Origin: Chara braunii
Taxonomy: Eukaryota > Streptophyta > Charophyceae > Charales > Characeae
Length of the DNA: 64,000 bases
Direction: 5' to 3'
NCBI GenBank assembly: GCA_003427395.1
Contig: BFEA01000031.1
Coordinates: 1,338,221 to 1,402,220 of the forward strand
In this document: positions 1 through 8,729 of the stretch, piece by piece
Position numbering within the stretch: position 1 is the first letter of the stretch
Layout: each line of letters opens with the position of its first letter
The notes under the pieces: generated by a model
Seen by the model: only the letters and a program-made list of their open reading frames with translations
The model's database searches: none
What the model was told of the DNA's origin: nothing
Made by a program: the position numbers and the translations under genes

Positions 1-226
1 TTTCTTCTCTTGTCTGCTCTACCCCTTGAGAGTTATGTACATATAGGGTATAAGCAATAATGGATTGGGTAGTGATCAAGGGCAGTGCAATCCTTCTCAG
101 TCTTCCGATGTAATCTTCAATCAACTCTCTCTCATCATCTCTATTCAATCTTCTATTATTCCCCCTTATACTACCCCGAATCATAAAATATCGAGTCAGG
201 TCTATAATCTCATAATCAAATTGCAT
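1..226 (-). CDS. Array family G small protein (second copy), cut by window edge
   Basis: This frame starts with ATG at 226-224 and is open to the window edge, so the C-terminus is missing. It begins 3 nt after the TAA stop (232-230) of the preceding ORF. The translation carries the family G core: a helical stretch ending in RRIALPL, then IIAYTLYVHNSQG, matching IEYTFYIYRSNEK in the copy at 4,721-4,975. No function is known to me. It lies in the leader of element E1, downstream of its PBS, as the sixth ORF of a head-to-tail array. I infer that it is an accessory protein of the retrotransposon. The homology was read by eye. Confidence 0.5.
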   Translation of the reverse strand, partial: MQFDYEIIDLTRYFMIRGSIRGNNRRLNRDDERELIEDYIGRLRRIALPLITTQSIIAYTLYVHNSQGVEQTREE

Positions 227-229
227 CGT

Positions 230-520
230 TTACAGCCCACTTTTGATCCTTTTTGCAAGAGAGACCCGTTTCTTAAAAGTGTGATATGATACTCTCTCAG
301 TAGTTCCCACTTTCACCACCTTTAACAAATANCTTATCTCAGTCTGGTAAGTGATAATTCTCAAAGCAGAATCTCTCATGCGATCTAAGAAAGGCTGTAA
401 AACCTCAAGTTCATCCAGGATAGAAACATTTCTGTAAGAGATCCGAAGAGTCCCCTCTACCTTGACTACTCTACCCTCCAACACAACTCCTAGTGTCAGT
501 TGTTCAGTCAAACTGGACAT
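230..520 (-). CDS. Array family G small protein (first copy)
   Basis: The ORF has about 96 codons and an ATG at 520-518, only 2 nt after the TAG stop of the upstream ORF (TAGCAATG). It contains VVKVEGTLRIS, then FLDRMRDSALRIITYQTEI, which lines up with the family G pattern VTCTxHQ...LxxALxxxxxxxIEYTFYI. One ambiguous base (332) makes one residue unknown. There are no recognisable enzyme motifs, signal peptide or membrane segment. It is part of the tightly packed E1 array. Its role is unknown, and the family assignment rests on pattern and position, not on a database match. Confidence 0.45.
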   Translation of the reverse strand: MSSLTEQLTLGVVLEGRVVKVEGTLRISYRNVSILDELEVLQPFLDRMRDSALRIITYQTEIXYLLKVVKVGTTERVSYHTFKKRVSLAKRIKSGL

Positions 521-522
521 TG

Positions 523-1071
523 CTAATCATCATAAGCAACATCTGAAAGGCAGATTTCAGGTTGGATATAATCAGGGATCTCGAATCTGTGTTCAAAGGT
601 ACTCAAAAATAGGGATTTTATTATCACAGTGGAGTCTTTTTCTCTTGCTCTACCAATCTCAGCAATAGCTTCCAACAGAGACATCCAATCTCTCTTGCTT
701 TCAAATCCTTTAGCAATCGAGAATTTAGGAAGTCTCTCAAATTGTCTTACTTCTTTCCCCCAGGTTACTTTTCTCTTTAGCTTTTCAAGCCACTCTTTGG
801 TTCTTATGAGACTAATGTAAGCACCTGTCTGACACTTCAAGTAGTCATCTTCCTTTTCCAAACCTGCTGGTACATAAATCCGTACGTCCAGGCTGCCAAT
901 ACTCATAAATTTGACCACTGGAATGTGAAATATTATGGGCCCTCTCTTACAAGTCTCATATCTCAGGATCACAAAAGGATTATCACACCCTATCACCTCA
1001 TAGAATTTACCCCTCACAGTAGTTATCCTAGCTACTGAGAGTATTCTTCTTGGACACTCTTCACTTTCCAT
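523..1071 (-). CDS. Array family A protein (fourth copy in E1)
   Basis: I chose the ATG at 1,071-1,069 (MESEECPRRIL), because the frame upstream has only a TTG and because homologues start a similar distance before the conserved core. The protein is about 182 aa. It has the family A core LDVRIYVPAG near residue 75, followed by a charged helical stretch and then RDWMSLLEAIAEIGRA, matching DGTGWLDMIGLAERY in the copy at 3,414-3,893. The start overlaps the end of the previous family A ORF by about 40 nt, and the TAG stop is 2 nt from the next ATG. Function is unknown. The frame is intact. Confidence 0.5.
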   Translation of the reverse strand: MESEECPRRILSVARITTVRGKFYEVIGCDNPFVILRYETCKRGPIIFHIPVVKFMSIGSLDVRIYVPAGLEKEDDYLKCQTGAYISLIRTKEWLEKLKRKVTWGKEVRQFERLPKFSIAKGFESKRDWMSLLEAIAEIGRAREKDSTVIIKSLFLSTFEHRFEIPDYIQPEICLSDVAYDD

Positions 1072-1526
1072 GCAAACGTTATCATGGCATACCAATTGTA
1101 TCTGGGGAATGTGAGTCCCCCAACAGGTGGAGAGGGTATCCAAACAAAAGGTCTGACATAGGTGCTAAAGGAAAAAAAAATTCCCTCTCCCTCTAATCAT
1201 CTCTTCTCATCATGCACAAGATTCGACGCTCGCTGCCAACTTGAACCTTTTCGGTTTTCGTCAAATCTCTACTTCGGCACATAAATCTCAATATCATATT
1301 CATCAAGATCAATAAAATAGCATGTAAGAACATACAGACTGTTATGTTCTTGCCGTGATCTCTTTATGGCTTCATACCTCACGATTTCATAAGGAATTAC
1401 AGCCTTACACGCTATAAAATTAAGAGAATTCAGCAATTTATATGATTCAGCCTTACTCAGCCCTTCATGGCCTCTTATCAGGCTAAGCTTAGATCTCTCC
1501 CTCAAGGGTACATAGCGTCGACTCAT
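1032..1526 (-). pseudogene. Array family A copy with two in-frame stops (third copy in E1)
   Basis: The ATG at 1,526-1,524 shares its A with the TGA of the previous ORF (TGATG). The first half has the family A N-terminus, with VIPYEIVRYE and then LYVLTC and YDIEIYVPK. A TAG (1,271-1,269) follows and then a TGA (1,199-1,197). The frame stays open through a typical family A C-terminus, PSPPVGG...YNWYAMITFAWKVK, to a TAG at 1,032-1,034. There is no frameshift. The copy may be inactive, or the stops may be read through. I favour inactivation by point mutation. Confidence 0.45.
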
Positions 1527-2011
1527 CAGGCTCTTTGACCTCTTTTCACTTTCTGGACAAACTTAATCACCGCAAACCAATCATCTTTTGATAAATTTAT
1601 ATCAGGCAAGGGAGGAGCTAAAAATCCCTGGAAGATAGTAAATCGAGTAAATCCAGTGAAGCACTTATTCTTTCTCTCAAACCTCTCTCTCTCTTTCAAT
1701 ACAACTTCTTCAGCAAATTCCCAACATCTCCCATATACTGCATCAACATTTTTTTCCTTTGGGACATAAATTTTTACGTCATACATATTTCAGACCTGTG
1801 AAATAAATGTCAGTACATATAATCGTTCCTGCTCCCATCCGCACTCGACCATCTCATACCTGACAACTTCATATGGAAATGCCTCTCTCTTGCTTAGAGT
1901 ATTCAACGACCTTAGGAGACCTTCAATCTTCTCTTGACTTGGGCCCGAACCTCCGCTAAAATTTGACCTTCTTTGTCTGATTATTTCTGCTGAAATCTCT
2001 TCAGCTCTCAT
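1526..2011 (-). pseudogene. Array family A copy with one in-frame TGA (second copy in E1)
   Basis: It starts at ATG 2,011-2,009, inside the last 11 nt of the preceding family A ORF. It reads EAFPYEVVRYE, then LYVLTFISQV, a TGA (1,792-1,790), and continues in the same frame with YDVKIYVPKEKN, FQGFLAPPLPDINLSKDDW and AVIKFVQKVKRG. This is a full-length family A protein of about 161 codons with one stop; CGA to TGA is the simplest cause. An ATG lies 3 nt after the stop, so the second half could also be translated on its own. Function is unknown. Confidence 0.5.
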
Positions 2012-2414
2012 GACCACCGCTTATTTTCTCTCTTGTTAATATCATGTTGATTATCGGCAGTCAGTTAGTCCCATCACAATAGCTGTCAGGCATAGGAGGG
2101 ATTGGAATAGTTTTGTATGTTACTGGCATTATACCCCATTCCACTTTCTTCTTTTGCTTGATCAAGTCTGTCTTTTCATCATAGATAAATTGGATCACGA
2201 TCTCCCATCACCAATTAAAATTCTCACCATCATTGCTGCCTCCTTCCTTGACATATGGGCGGATATCATAGATATCTCCCTCCAAGAAATGAGTCAGCAC
2301 TACGAAGATGGTTAAGCCACAAGAATGATAGCCCCAACAAGCCTCACACCTGTAAGGAAATATCCCTCTTATAGTAAATTTAGACAATTCTTTCAGAACA
2401 CCGTCGACCAACAT
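2001..2414 (-). pseudogene. Array family A copy with two in-frame TGAs (first copy in E1)
   Basis: This is the first ORF after the E1 PBS; its ATG is at 2,414-2,412. The N-terminal half reads FPYRCEACWGYHSCGLTIFV and then DIYDIRPYVKEG, close to FRYRYVSVIGFRQGDLSIFV...RPYLRKG in the copy at 3,414-3,893. TGA codons at 2,210-2,208 and 2,063-2,061 interrupt an otherwise open frame that ends at TGA 2,003-2,001. The second stop stands where relatives have Trp (DGTN*LP against DGTGWLD), so TGG to TGA is likely. The next ORF starts within its last 11 nt. Confidence 0.5.
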
Positions 2415-2727
2415 TTGTCTCGATCCGTCTCACTCTCTTCCTTTCAATTCCTTTCAGCATGTTGGGCGATAATTGGGCATACCTGTTGTCGAGCTTGATT
2501 CTCTCCAGTCAATAATTTCAATGACCTTTCCCGATCCAGTGTGATACCTCACACAAGGAAGAAATAAATCACAGTTAGCAGTCGTGATTCTAAAGAAAAC
2601 TGGGACTTAAATGAGAATAATAAAATTAACATGAAACTCACAGAAATGTCAACAGTTCTCACGTCCTAATCAAAGCTAAAAAACGATGATGACCCAGGTT
2701 TGTTCCGGACACGAAAATCTTTTCATG

Positions 2728-2745
2728 TCCCCAGCAACGGTGCCA
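2728..2745 (-). other. Primer-binding site of element E1 (tRNA-Asp type)
   Basis: Read on the minus strand this is TGGCACCGTTGCTGGGGA. It is complementary to the 3' end of plant-type tRNA-Asp with two differences from TGGCGCCGTTGCCGGGGA. Four bases (AAAC) separate it from the LTR end ...GTGCGACA at 2,750. This places the 5' LTR to the right and the element body to the left. Confidence 0.7.
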
Positions 2746-3413
2746 GTTTTGTCGCACTTTTTCCAGTCGAGCCGCTTCGGGCGACCAGAAAGCCAACAGG
2801 CTGTCACACAGGATTTTGTGTGTGCCTGCAATAAATAAAAATAAATTAAATAATGCAAATCTCTTCCTGTTGTGTGCGTCCGGCTTCGAACGAGACCCTT
2901 CAATTGCGGTCTTTGCCGGTCCCTAGTCTTAGGAATCTTTTATTTTGATTCTGAACAGCAGAGAGTTATGCAAATAATGATCATAAAATTATGGGGTGCT
3001 ATGCATGCATCAATTATGTCAGTCAGATTTTGAGAACTGTGACAAAACATGCTCGAAGGCAATCATCAAGCAAAAAAAATGCAGAAAATAAGACTGACTG
3101 ACTCGAGCAAGACAAGGGCAATTGAATGAGGGAATAATGATAACTCATAATAATCTCAGAAAGTACACGTAAACGAGCGTGGTCAGCACCTCTCAAGAGT
3201 CCTCACTCATCCCTTTGGTCAGTCTCTCTCAGTATCTCTTTTCACTGTTCGTCACTAGTGTTGTGACCCACGCCCACAAACAATCTGAGATTGAGGCCTC
3301 GTGACAAAGAGCCACCAGAAGCCAGCAAGCTCTGAGCATGACCAGCCGAGGTACATGACACGAAAGTTAACCATAGAGCAAAACTCCTCCCACAATATAG
3401 GCAGCCCGTCCAC

Positions 3414-3893
3414 TTAGAAGACTCCCCGTCTGAGGTAGGGATACTCGGTGGGCTCGGTCAGTGCCTCAATGTCGATCACTGCTGGAGAGATATACCTCTC
3501 TGCCAAGCCGATCATATCCAACCAACCCGTGCCATCTGTGAGGAGAGAAGGAACAGAAGGCTTGGGATAGTCGGTATAGAGCTTGGGTCCAAAACTGCGA
3601 ATCAGCGTTGTGCCGTTCTCATCGAACTCTCTCTCTCTCTGCTCCAGATACCCGGCTACCGAGATCCACACCGCGTCAAAATGATCGTGTGTCTCCTTGC
3701 CCTTTCTCAGGTAGGGCCTCGGGTCATGAATAGTACAGTCAGCAAAACTGGTCTGGACGACAAAGATTGACAGGTCTCCCTGTCTGAAACCGATGACACT
3801 GACGTAACGATAGCGAAAGGCCTCCTTGCAAGAGAGTCGATTAAGATTAGTTAGCACCGACTCACTCACGGAAAATGAGTGGACCGTACTCAT
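3414..3893 (-). CDS. Array family A protein encoded inside the E1 LTR
   Basis: The ORF is about 159 aa with an ATG at 3,893-3,891 (MSTVHSF). Its features are KEAFRYRYVSV, GDLSIFVVQTSFAD, a RPYLRKGKE segment, YLEQREREF, PSVPSLLTDGTGWLDMIGLA and a C-terminus EPTEYPYLRRGVF. A homologue lies at 20,107-20,658. There the same frame continues past this copy's TAA for about 28 residues, and the bases here would also allow that, so this copy may be C-terminally truncated. Between the two copies most codon changes are synonymous, which points to past selection on the protein. No fold or enzyme motif is recognised. Confidence 0.6.
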   Translation of the reverse strand: MSTVHSFSVSESVLTNLNRLSCKEAFRYRYVSVIGFRQGDLSIFVVQTSFADCTIHDPRPYLRKGKETHDHFDAVWISVAGYLEQREREFDENGTTLIRSFGPKLYTDYPKPSVPSLLTDGTGWLDMIGLAERYISPAVIDIEALTEPTEYPYLRRGVF

Positions 3894-3929
3894 GAGGAAA
3901 ATGTCTAGTATCCGCTGAATTGTCTCTGG

Positions 3930-4345
3930 CTTGCTTGCAGATTTGATAGTTGAACTATTTACTGAACTGATTGTTGAATTGCTTGCTGAATTGCTGATAT
4001 AGTTGCTGACCCAAATGCCGAACTGAAAACTGAACTAAGTACCTTTTCTGATGACTGACCTGAATGTCAATCTGAATTCTGATCTTAATACCTCTCCCCG
4101 ATCGCCGATCTAAACGCTCTTCTGATTGCTTGCTGGTCTGATTGTTAATCTGATTACTGGTTTGGTAGCTGATCTGTTTGTTTGGTCCAGAAACTGATTG
4201 ATTGCTGAAGAAGAAAAAAAAACTAAACCGAATGCTGATTCGAACGCTGTTCCTGGTGCTGCTCTGTCGGTTAAACTGAATGCTAACCTAAATACCTTTT
4301 CTGAGTACCGATCAAGACGCTGATCTGAGTTCTGACCGAATATTG
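3930..4345 (+). repeat. Degenerate TGATTGCTGA-type repeat tract
   Basis: Phrases such as CTGATTGCTGA, CTGAACTGA and TGATCTGA recur every 10-20 bases. The same kind of tract lies beside the family A and G ORFs at about 20,700-20,820 and 43,430-43,840, so it is a fixed part of this LTR type. No coding potential is seen. Confidence 0.5.
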
Positions 4346-4720
4346 ATCCGCTGCTGCACAGTCACTACCAACAGTACTGTACTCTGCACACCAAAGGAAT
4401 AGTCAAGTGTTGATTAATACTGACAGTTCAATTTCCAAGACCGTTCGTTGCTGAGTCAGTTCTCTTGTTGTTTGAGATCGAGTTGCTCTTATCTGGGTCC
4501 CGACTACACGCCGATCAAGTGCTGGTCAGAAAATTCAAACAAATACTGGTATGTTAAGTGTTGAGATAACTGCAGTTTGGCTGTTGCTTAAATGGCGATT
4601 ACTACATTGCCATCCGTGTTTTGTCAATGTAATGGGTGCCCTGTCGTGGTCTGTTTCCGGACACCAACCCGCTCTCTCTAACCTGTCATTGCCTCTCTCT
4701 GGGTTGATAGTTAGGCCCTT

Positions 4721-4975
4721 TTACTGATTTCCAATAATCCTCCTCCTTGCCTCCTCAATGGACCCCACTGATGAGAAGGTACTGTGTAGCTTTTCATTTG
4801 ATCTGTAAATGTAAAAAGTGTATTCAATATGAGTCTGGTTTTTCACTTGCTCTAGAGCTAGTTCCATCATGAGTCTCTTCAGATAACTNAGGTTCTNTGT
4901 GACTCTCTCCTCCCAACCTTCACATTTGTCTTGATGCATTGTACAGGTCACCCTCCGCCTTTCCTCACCTCCCAT
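4721..4975 (-). CDS. Array family G small protein in the E1 LTR
   Basis: I place the start at ATG 4,975-4,973 (MGGEERRRVTC). The frame upstream has only a GTG, and the interrupted homologue at 43,345/21,150 begins with a similar Lys-Gly-Gly start. The product is about 84 aa. Features are VTCTMHQDKCEGWEERV, ELALEQVKNQTHIEYTFYIY, then STFSSVGSIEEARRRI. Two ambiguous bases fall inside. Homologues are at 44,255-44,590 and 20,909-21,150. The protein is small and probably alpha/beta. Its function is unknown, and it sits upstream of the family A ORF on the same strand. Confidence 0.5.
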   Translation of the reverse strand: MGGEERRRVTCTMHQDKCEGWEERVTXNXSYLKRLMMELALEQVKNQTHIEYTFYIYRSNEKLHSTFSSVGSIEEARRRIIGNQ

Positions 4976-4996
4976 CTCTCTCTTTATTTTGGCCAC

Positions 4997-6930
4997 CTTT
5001 AATGAATAGGCAGTTAATAATCACTGATCGTGAAAACCTGCGTGATTAGACAGAAAGGGGGCAGGGTAACCGTCCGAGGATTCTACACTAACCTCGTGAA
5101 TTCCACTCTGATTTTACTGAGTCTGCGTCAAGAGCCTAGACCTGCTCGTTGAGTATTGCTTATCTTCAACAATCCAAACAGTGTCCTCTGGTTCTACCTG
5201 AATTCGGTTGACCCTAGGTTGAATTACCCGTGTCAGCGTCGAATTGCCCAGGCCTGTTTTGAATTCACCCGACCCTGGTTTAAGAGGTCCGGTTTACAAT
5301 AACCCGCGTCTAGTTTCTGGTATCCTGTTTTTCATTAGCCACTGGTCGAGTTTCCGTCAGTCTGTAGATCATCAAAACCTTAACGGAAGCTCAGACCCTC
5401 GAATTCTAGCTAAATGCTTAGCCAAACAATGCTCGAATACTAATTCCTAAAGTCACCAAGTGCATTACCTATCATTGGTCCGCCCCCCCGTAACACTTGA
5501 GGCAGCACAGTCACCAACCTCGCTTCCTCTTTTGCCATTAACCAATAAAAGCCCCTTCTGTCCAGTCCGCTGTCTCTACTGATGAGAAGATGCACGAGTC
5601 GCCCACTCTGTTTATAGGAGTAAGCAGAGTATGCTACTGACTTCTAACCTCTCACCATTTTCCAACGCTCCTTTTTATCGGACTCAAGACTTTCAACTTT
5701 TCTTTTTAATTACGGGCCTTGATTTCTGTATCATGCGTAAGGTCTCTAGACACGGTTACTCGAATAAGAACTCGTCTGATGCAAGTTTTAACTCAAAAGC
5801 TGAAATCCCCGGGTTCAATATTCACCTTTAAGAAAACATCCCCACCTGATTCAAAGAAAAGAAAATTTTGACCTTTTCACGTCAATACCACTTTTACGAG
5901 AGGCATGACTTGGCGGGTAAGGGAAGTGTGTTCAGAGTCCTCCCCCTCGTAACCAANGCCAGNCCAGCTATGACGGTGGACTCAAGNTGTTTCTTTAGGA
6001 GCNGGAAACTGGTCCNACCCGAATAGAATTAAGCGTTTTAATCACCATNAAGCAGGAATTTAGCCAAGGNATAAGAANTTTTTCTCAGTATTGCTTTCCT
6101 CTTCCCCATCCATTCAAGGATCAAAACCATAGAATATAGCCAATGAAAATCAACCCAATGTTCCCTCCAAAACATACAAGACTACTCAGTCATTTGCAGG
6201 TTTTTCACTGTCACGCACTTGAGCACACTCAGACCTTCGCCTCCGTTGACAGTAACTCAAACACGCGAACATATGCAACCTTGCAATCATACCATTATGC
6301 GGTCATGCAAAAACAACACGTGGTGTAACCCAGCGAAGTGATTATACAAGGCAACCACTCGACATAGTCACACGACATAACCACATGCGGGGAAGAGGCA
6401 GAGTCTCAGTTGCACTTGTAATCTCCTCCGAGCCCCTTGCCAATATCAGGATTATCTAACTTTTCTCCTTCATTGAACCCTTAGGCTGATAACTCGTACA
6501 TTGGACTTCTCTCCGAGACCAGAACGTTTCGAGGTCATCATTACCAGTCGCGGCTATTTTACCTACTCACCTACTTACACAGCCTACTGACAACTTAACC
6601 TCAATCAGAACGCAACATTTTCGGTTAATATCTGTCAGTCGTTCGGATTTAAACAAAATAAAACAAGACAGAAGGAAGTTGAGATTGATAAAAGAAAGTA
6701 ACTGTTACGCAATTGGTTGGCGTCTTATCTGAGGGTTCAACCGAAGCGGCTGAAAAGAAGCGCCCAATGACCTTCGATAGCAGTGCCCATTACAGATAAA
6801 AAGTCGCACGAAGATGGTATGATAGTTGACCATCAGAGGAAGAACGCGGATAAGTAGCAGGAGTCGCCTTCGAGAAGAAAGTCTCATGTTAGCTTCTCGG
6901 TCCTCAACCTTCCTCCGCACACCCCAGTAA
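4997..6930. other. No gene recognised; mostly unique AT-rich DNA
   Basis: Short open frames exist but none has family features or a homologue in the window. Around 5,200-5,330 the phrase GAATT(G/A)CCC recurs in degenerate form. Scattered ambiguous bases occur at 5,957-6,080. Part of this stretch may be the outer part of the E1 LTR. Confidence 0.4.
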
Positions 6931-6931
6931 C

Positions 6932-7414
6932 TCAGGCGACTACTCTAGTATAGAGCCCAACATTCAATCGTACCTCCCTCGCCCCACTCATCCTTTTACA
7001 TAGGTACAATAACACTGATAGTGAGCTTACACGCCCACGTCCTACAAGAGTACAGGCTCCACTGTCATCTCTTCCCTCAAAACTGACTTCCCCCCTTCGT
7101 TCAGGCTTTCTCCATCTCTCTCTAGCCCACCCACGGACTGTGTAGTTCGCCTCCCATGTGTACCCGCTCCATGACTCGACCCTTGGGCTTGTCCGAACTA
7201 GCTTCAGAGTCCCTTTCTCAATCACCCGCCAACGCACCAAAAACTCACAGCGGTCATGCNGACACAAGACGTCATCCNTAAGAGNCNAGGCANCNGCNCC
7301 GNCGATGTTGAAGACCATTGTCAAAACCTCCATCTCCCTCTCAAGGGTACTTCCCAGTGNTGACCTCTCCCTCACTCTCGAGTGTAGCCTGTGTGTCCGT
7401 AACCGATCACTCAC
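6932..7414 (-). CDS. Hypothetical open frame, uncertain
   Basis: The frame is about 160 codons with many ambiguous bases. It includes RCEFLVRWRVIEKGTLKLVR and is rich in Arg. I do not recognise it. It could be a decayed accessory ORF of a retrotransposon such as E2, because it lies on the same strand and beyond the E2 gag, but no shared motif proves this. It may equally be a chance frame in GC-rich DNA. Confidence 0.2.
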   Translation of the reverse strand: MSDRLRTHRLHSRVRERSXLGSTLEREMEVLTMVFNIXXXXAXXLXDDVLCXHDRCEFLVRWRVIEKGTLKLVRTSPRVESWSGYTWEANYTVRGWARERWRKPERRGEVSFEGRDDSGACTLVGRGRVSSLSVLLYLCKRMSGAREVRLNVGLYTRVVA

Positions 7415-8150
7415 CCTCTCTCANACNGCCTCTGGCCTTGCCACGTGCAGCCTGTGTATGCACATAACCGCCCCTCCGCTAAATCCCCGTGCATGATCGA
7501 ATTTTCTAGCTCGTCACGCACTGCAGTCCAGTTGACGNCAACATCTAACCTCTTGGTCACTCCCGTTCGTATNTATATCTTTCNGNCGTTCACTTGATCG
7601 TCTTGATCTCAAACAATCCTCCCTTTTACGCACATTTCCGCCCCTGTGTGAAAACTCGCTATGGCTCAGTGAACACGAGAACGCCCCGAATGAATCGTGA
7701 AAATCATGGTTGACATCCANAGTATCTCAGATGATCGCACACTGCTCACCCGTGCAACCACNCCTCNNTCGTTAACNGCGCCACGNGTACGCATGTAACC
7801 GCCTCGTAGCTCATACCCCGTTTCTCAGAATGACAAGACGCTGACNTNTGGCGCTGCGCTCTCACACNCGTCCTTCCCTCTGCCTTGCCTCTCTNNNGTC
7901 CCGNGGCCTCNNGGTGTCANCTGCGAGCTCGCCTCGAGCCCGCCAGTGTACAGCTCGCCCCACNNGTGTGCCGCNCNCAGGCGTATCTCCCTGCGCTTGT
8001 CTGTCTCCCCTTTTCGTTGACTGCCTTCCTCTTCTCAGATTGCCACCTGCCCTCTCTTCTCCATTCTAGGACATCTAGGTGCCAANAAGTCATGCGAGCT
8101 TGCACGGATCGGNTGACGTCAATCGCACTCCACANACTCACATCGTTCCC
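7415..8150. other. GC-rich tract with many ambiguous bases and an imperfect duplication
   Basis: The segment near 7,895-7,945 (GGCCTC...GTGTCA...TCGCCTCGAGCCC) reappears in altered form near 8,235-8,280, suggesting a degenerate tandem copy about 340 bp apart. Frequent n calls probably reflect collapsed or unresolved repeat copies. No gene can be supported. Confidence 0.3.
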
Positions 8151-8152
8151 GC

Positions 8153-8728
8153 TCACGCCCTCTCCTTCTCGTTGACTCCCACACGCGCATTTTCCTTGAC
8201 CCGTCGTTTTCCCTTGTTCGGTTTCTCACCCNTCCCGCGGCCTCTGGGCGTNAGCTGTCGTGAGNTGGCCTCGGGTCCCTTTTCCACCGGCTCCGAGGCT
8301 CGGTGGTGCCTCNNGATCNCGCCTGGCCTGNTCCAGGACCTGAGGTCNNTTTCCCGGTNTGCCTCACTCATCTCGCTCTCCCCACCCGAGTCTCTCTCGT
8401 TGTGCTGTTCCTCCCTTGTCTCGGTCCCNGTTNATGACTCGGTCTCGTGATAGATNACCGACACCCTCAAGCCCACGGTCACCCCATCTCGCCTGCATCT
8501 CCGCTCCACCCTGTCACGAGCTTCGGAAATGGCAGCCTGCAGCCTCTGGTCACCTCGCATCTCCTCCTCTCTCCCCCCTTCTATGAAGACCTTCAGTCGG
8601 ACTACCTCTCCCCCGTCGCAGTTCAGGATCGTAGTGATATGAGGGCCTTCGCCCGACATCGGAACCCAGTGCACTATGTGCCGCCAACAGTCAGGCCTAT
8701 AGCCGTGTAGCGCCATCAGNTACACCAC
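8153..8728 (-). CDS. Hypothetical open frame, uncertain
   Basis: The frame is about 191 codons with several unknown residues. Its N-terminal part includes GEVVRLKVFIEGGREEEMR and a helical, charged segment LQAAISEARDRVERRCRRDG. The pattern of a beta strand followed by a charged helix recalls the array proteins of E4, such as VVRFSVTSDENGCTRKAEIV, but the similarity is too weak to assign. The C-terminal half is low complexity (Arg, Lys, Glu). Real coding is possible but not shown. Confidence 0.25.
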   Translation of the reverse strand: MVXLMALHGYRPDCWRHIVHWVPMSGEGPHITTILNCDGGEVVRLKVFIEGGREEEMRGDQRLQAAISEARDRVERRCRRDGVTVGLRVSXIYHETESXXGTETREEQHNERDSGGESEMSEAXREXDLRSWXRPGXIXRHHRASEPVEKGPEAXSRQXTPRGRGXGEKPNKGKRRVKENARVGVNEKERA

Positions 8729-8729
8729 A

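Larger units (their letters stand above)
2750..5000 (-). mobile_element. 5' LTR of element E1 (outer end not determined)
   Basis: The inner edge is set by the PBS and by TG...CA-type ends, reading tgtcgcac on the plus strand. Sequence from 2,750 to about 3,890 is repeated at 19,522-20,660, and that homology begins at the same edge (tatcgcac), as expected of an LTR end. The LTR carries a family A ORF, a degenerate TGATTGCTGA repeat and a family G ORF. I could not find the outer TG end. A TATA-like CCTATAAACA on the minus strand near 5,608-5,617 could be its promoter, which would make the LTR longer than 2.8 kb. Confidence 0.5.
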
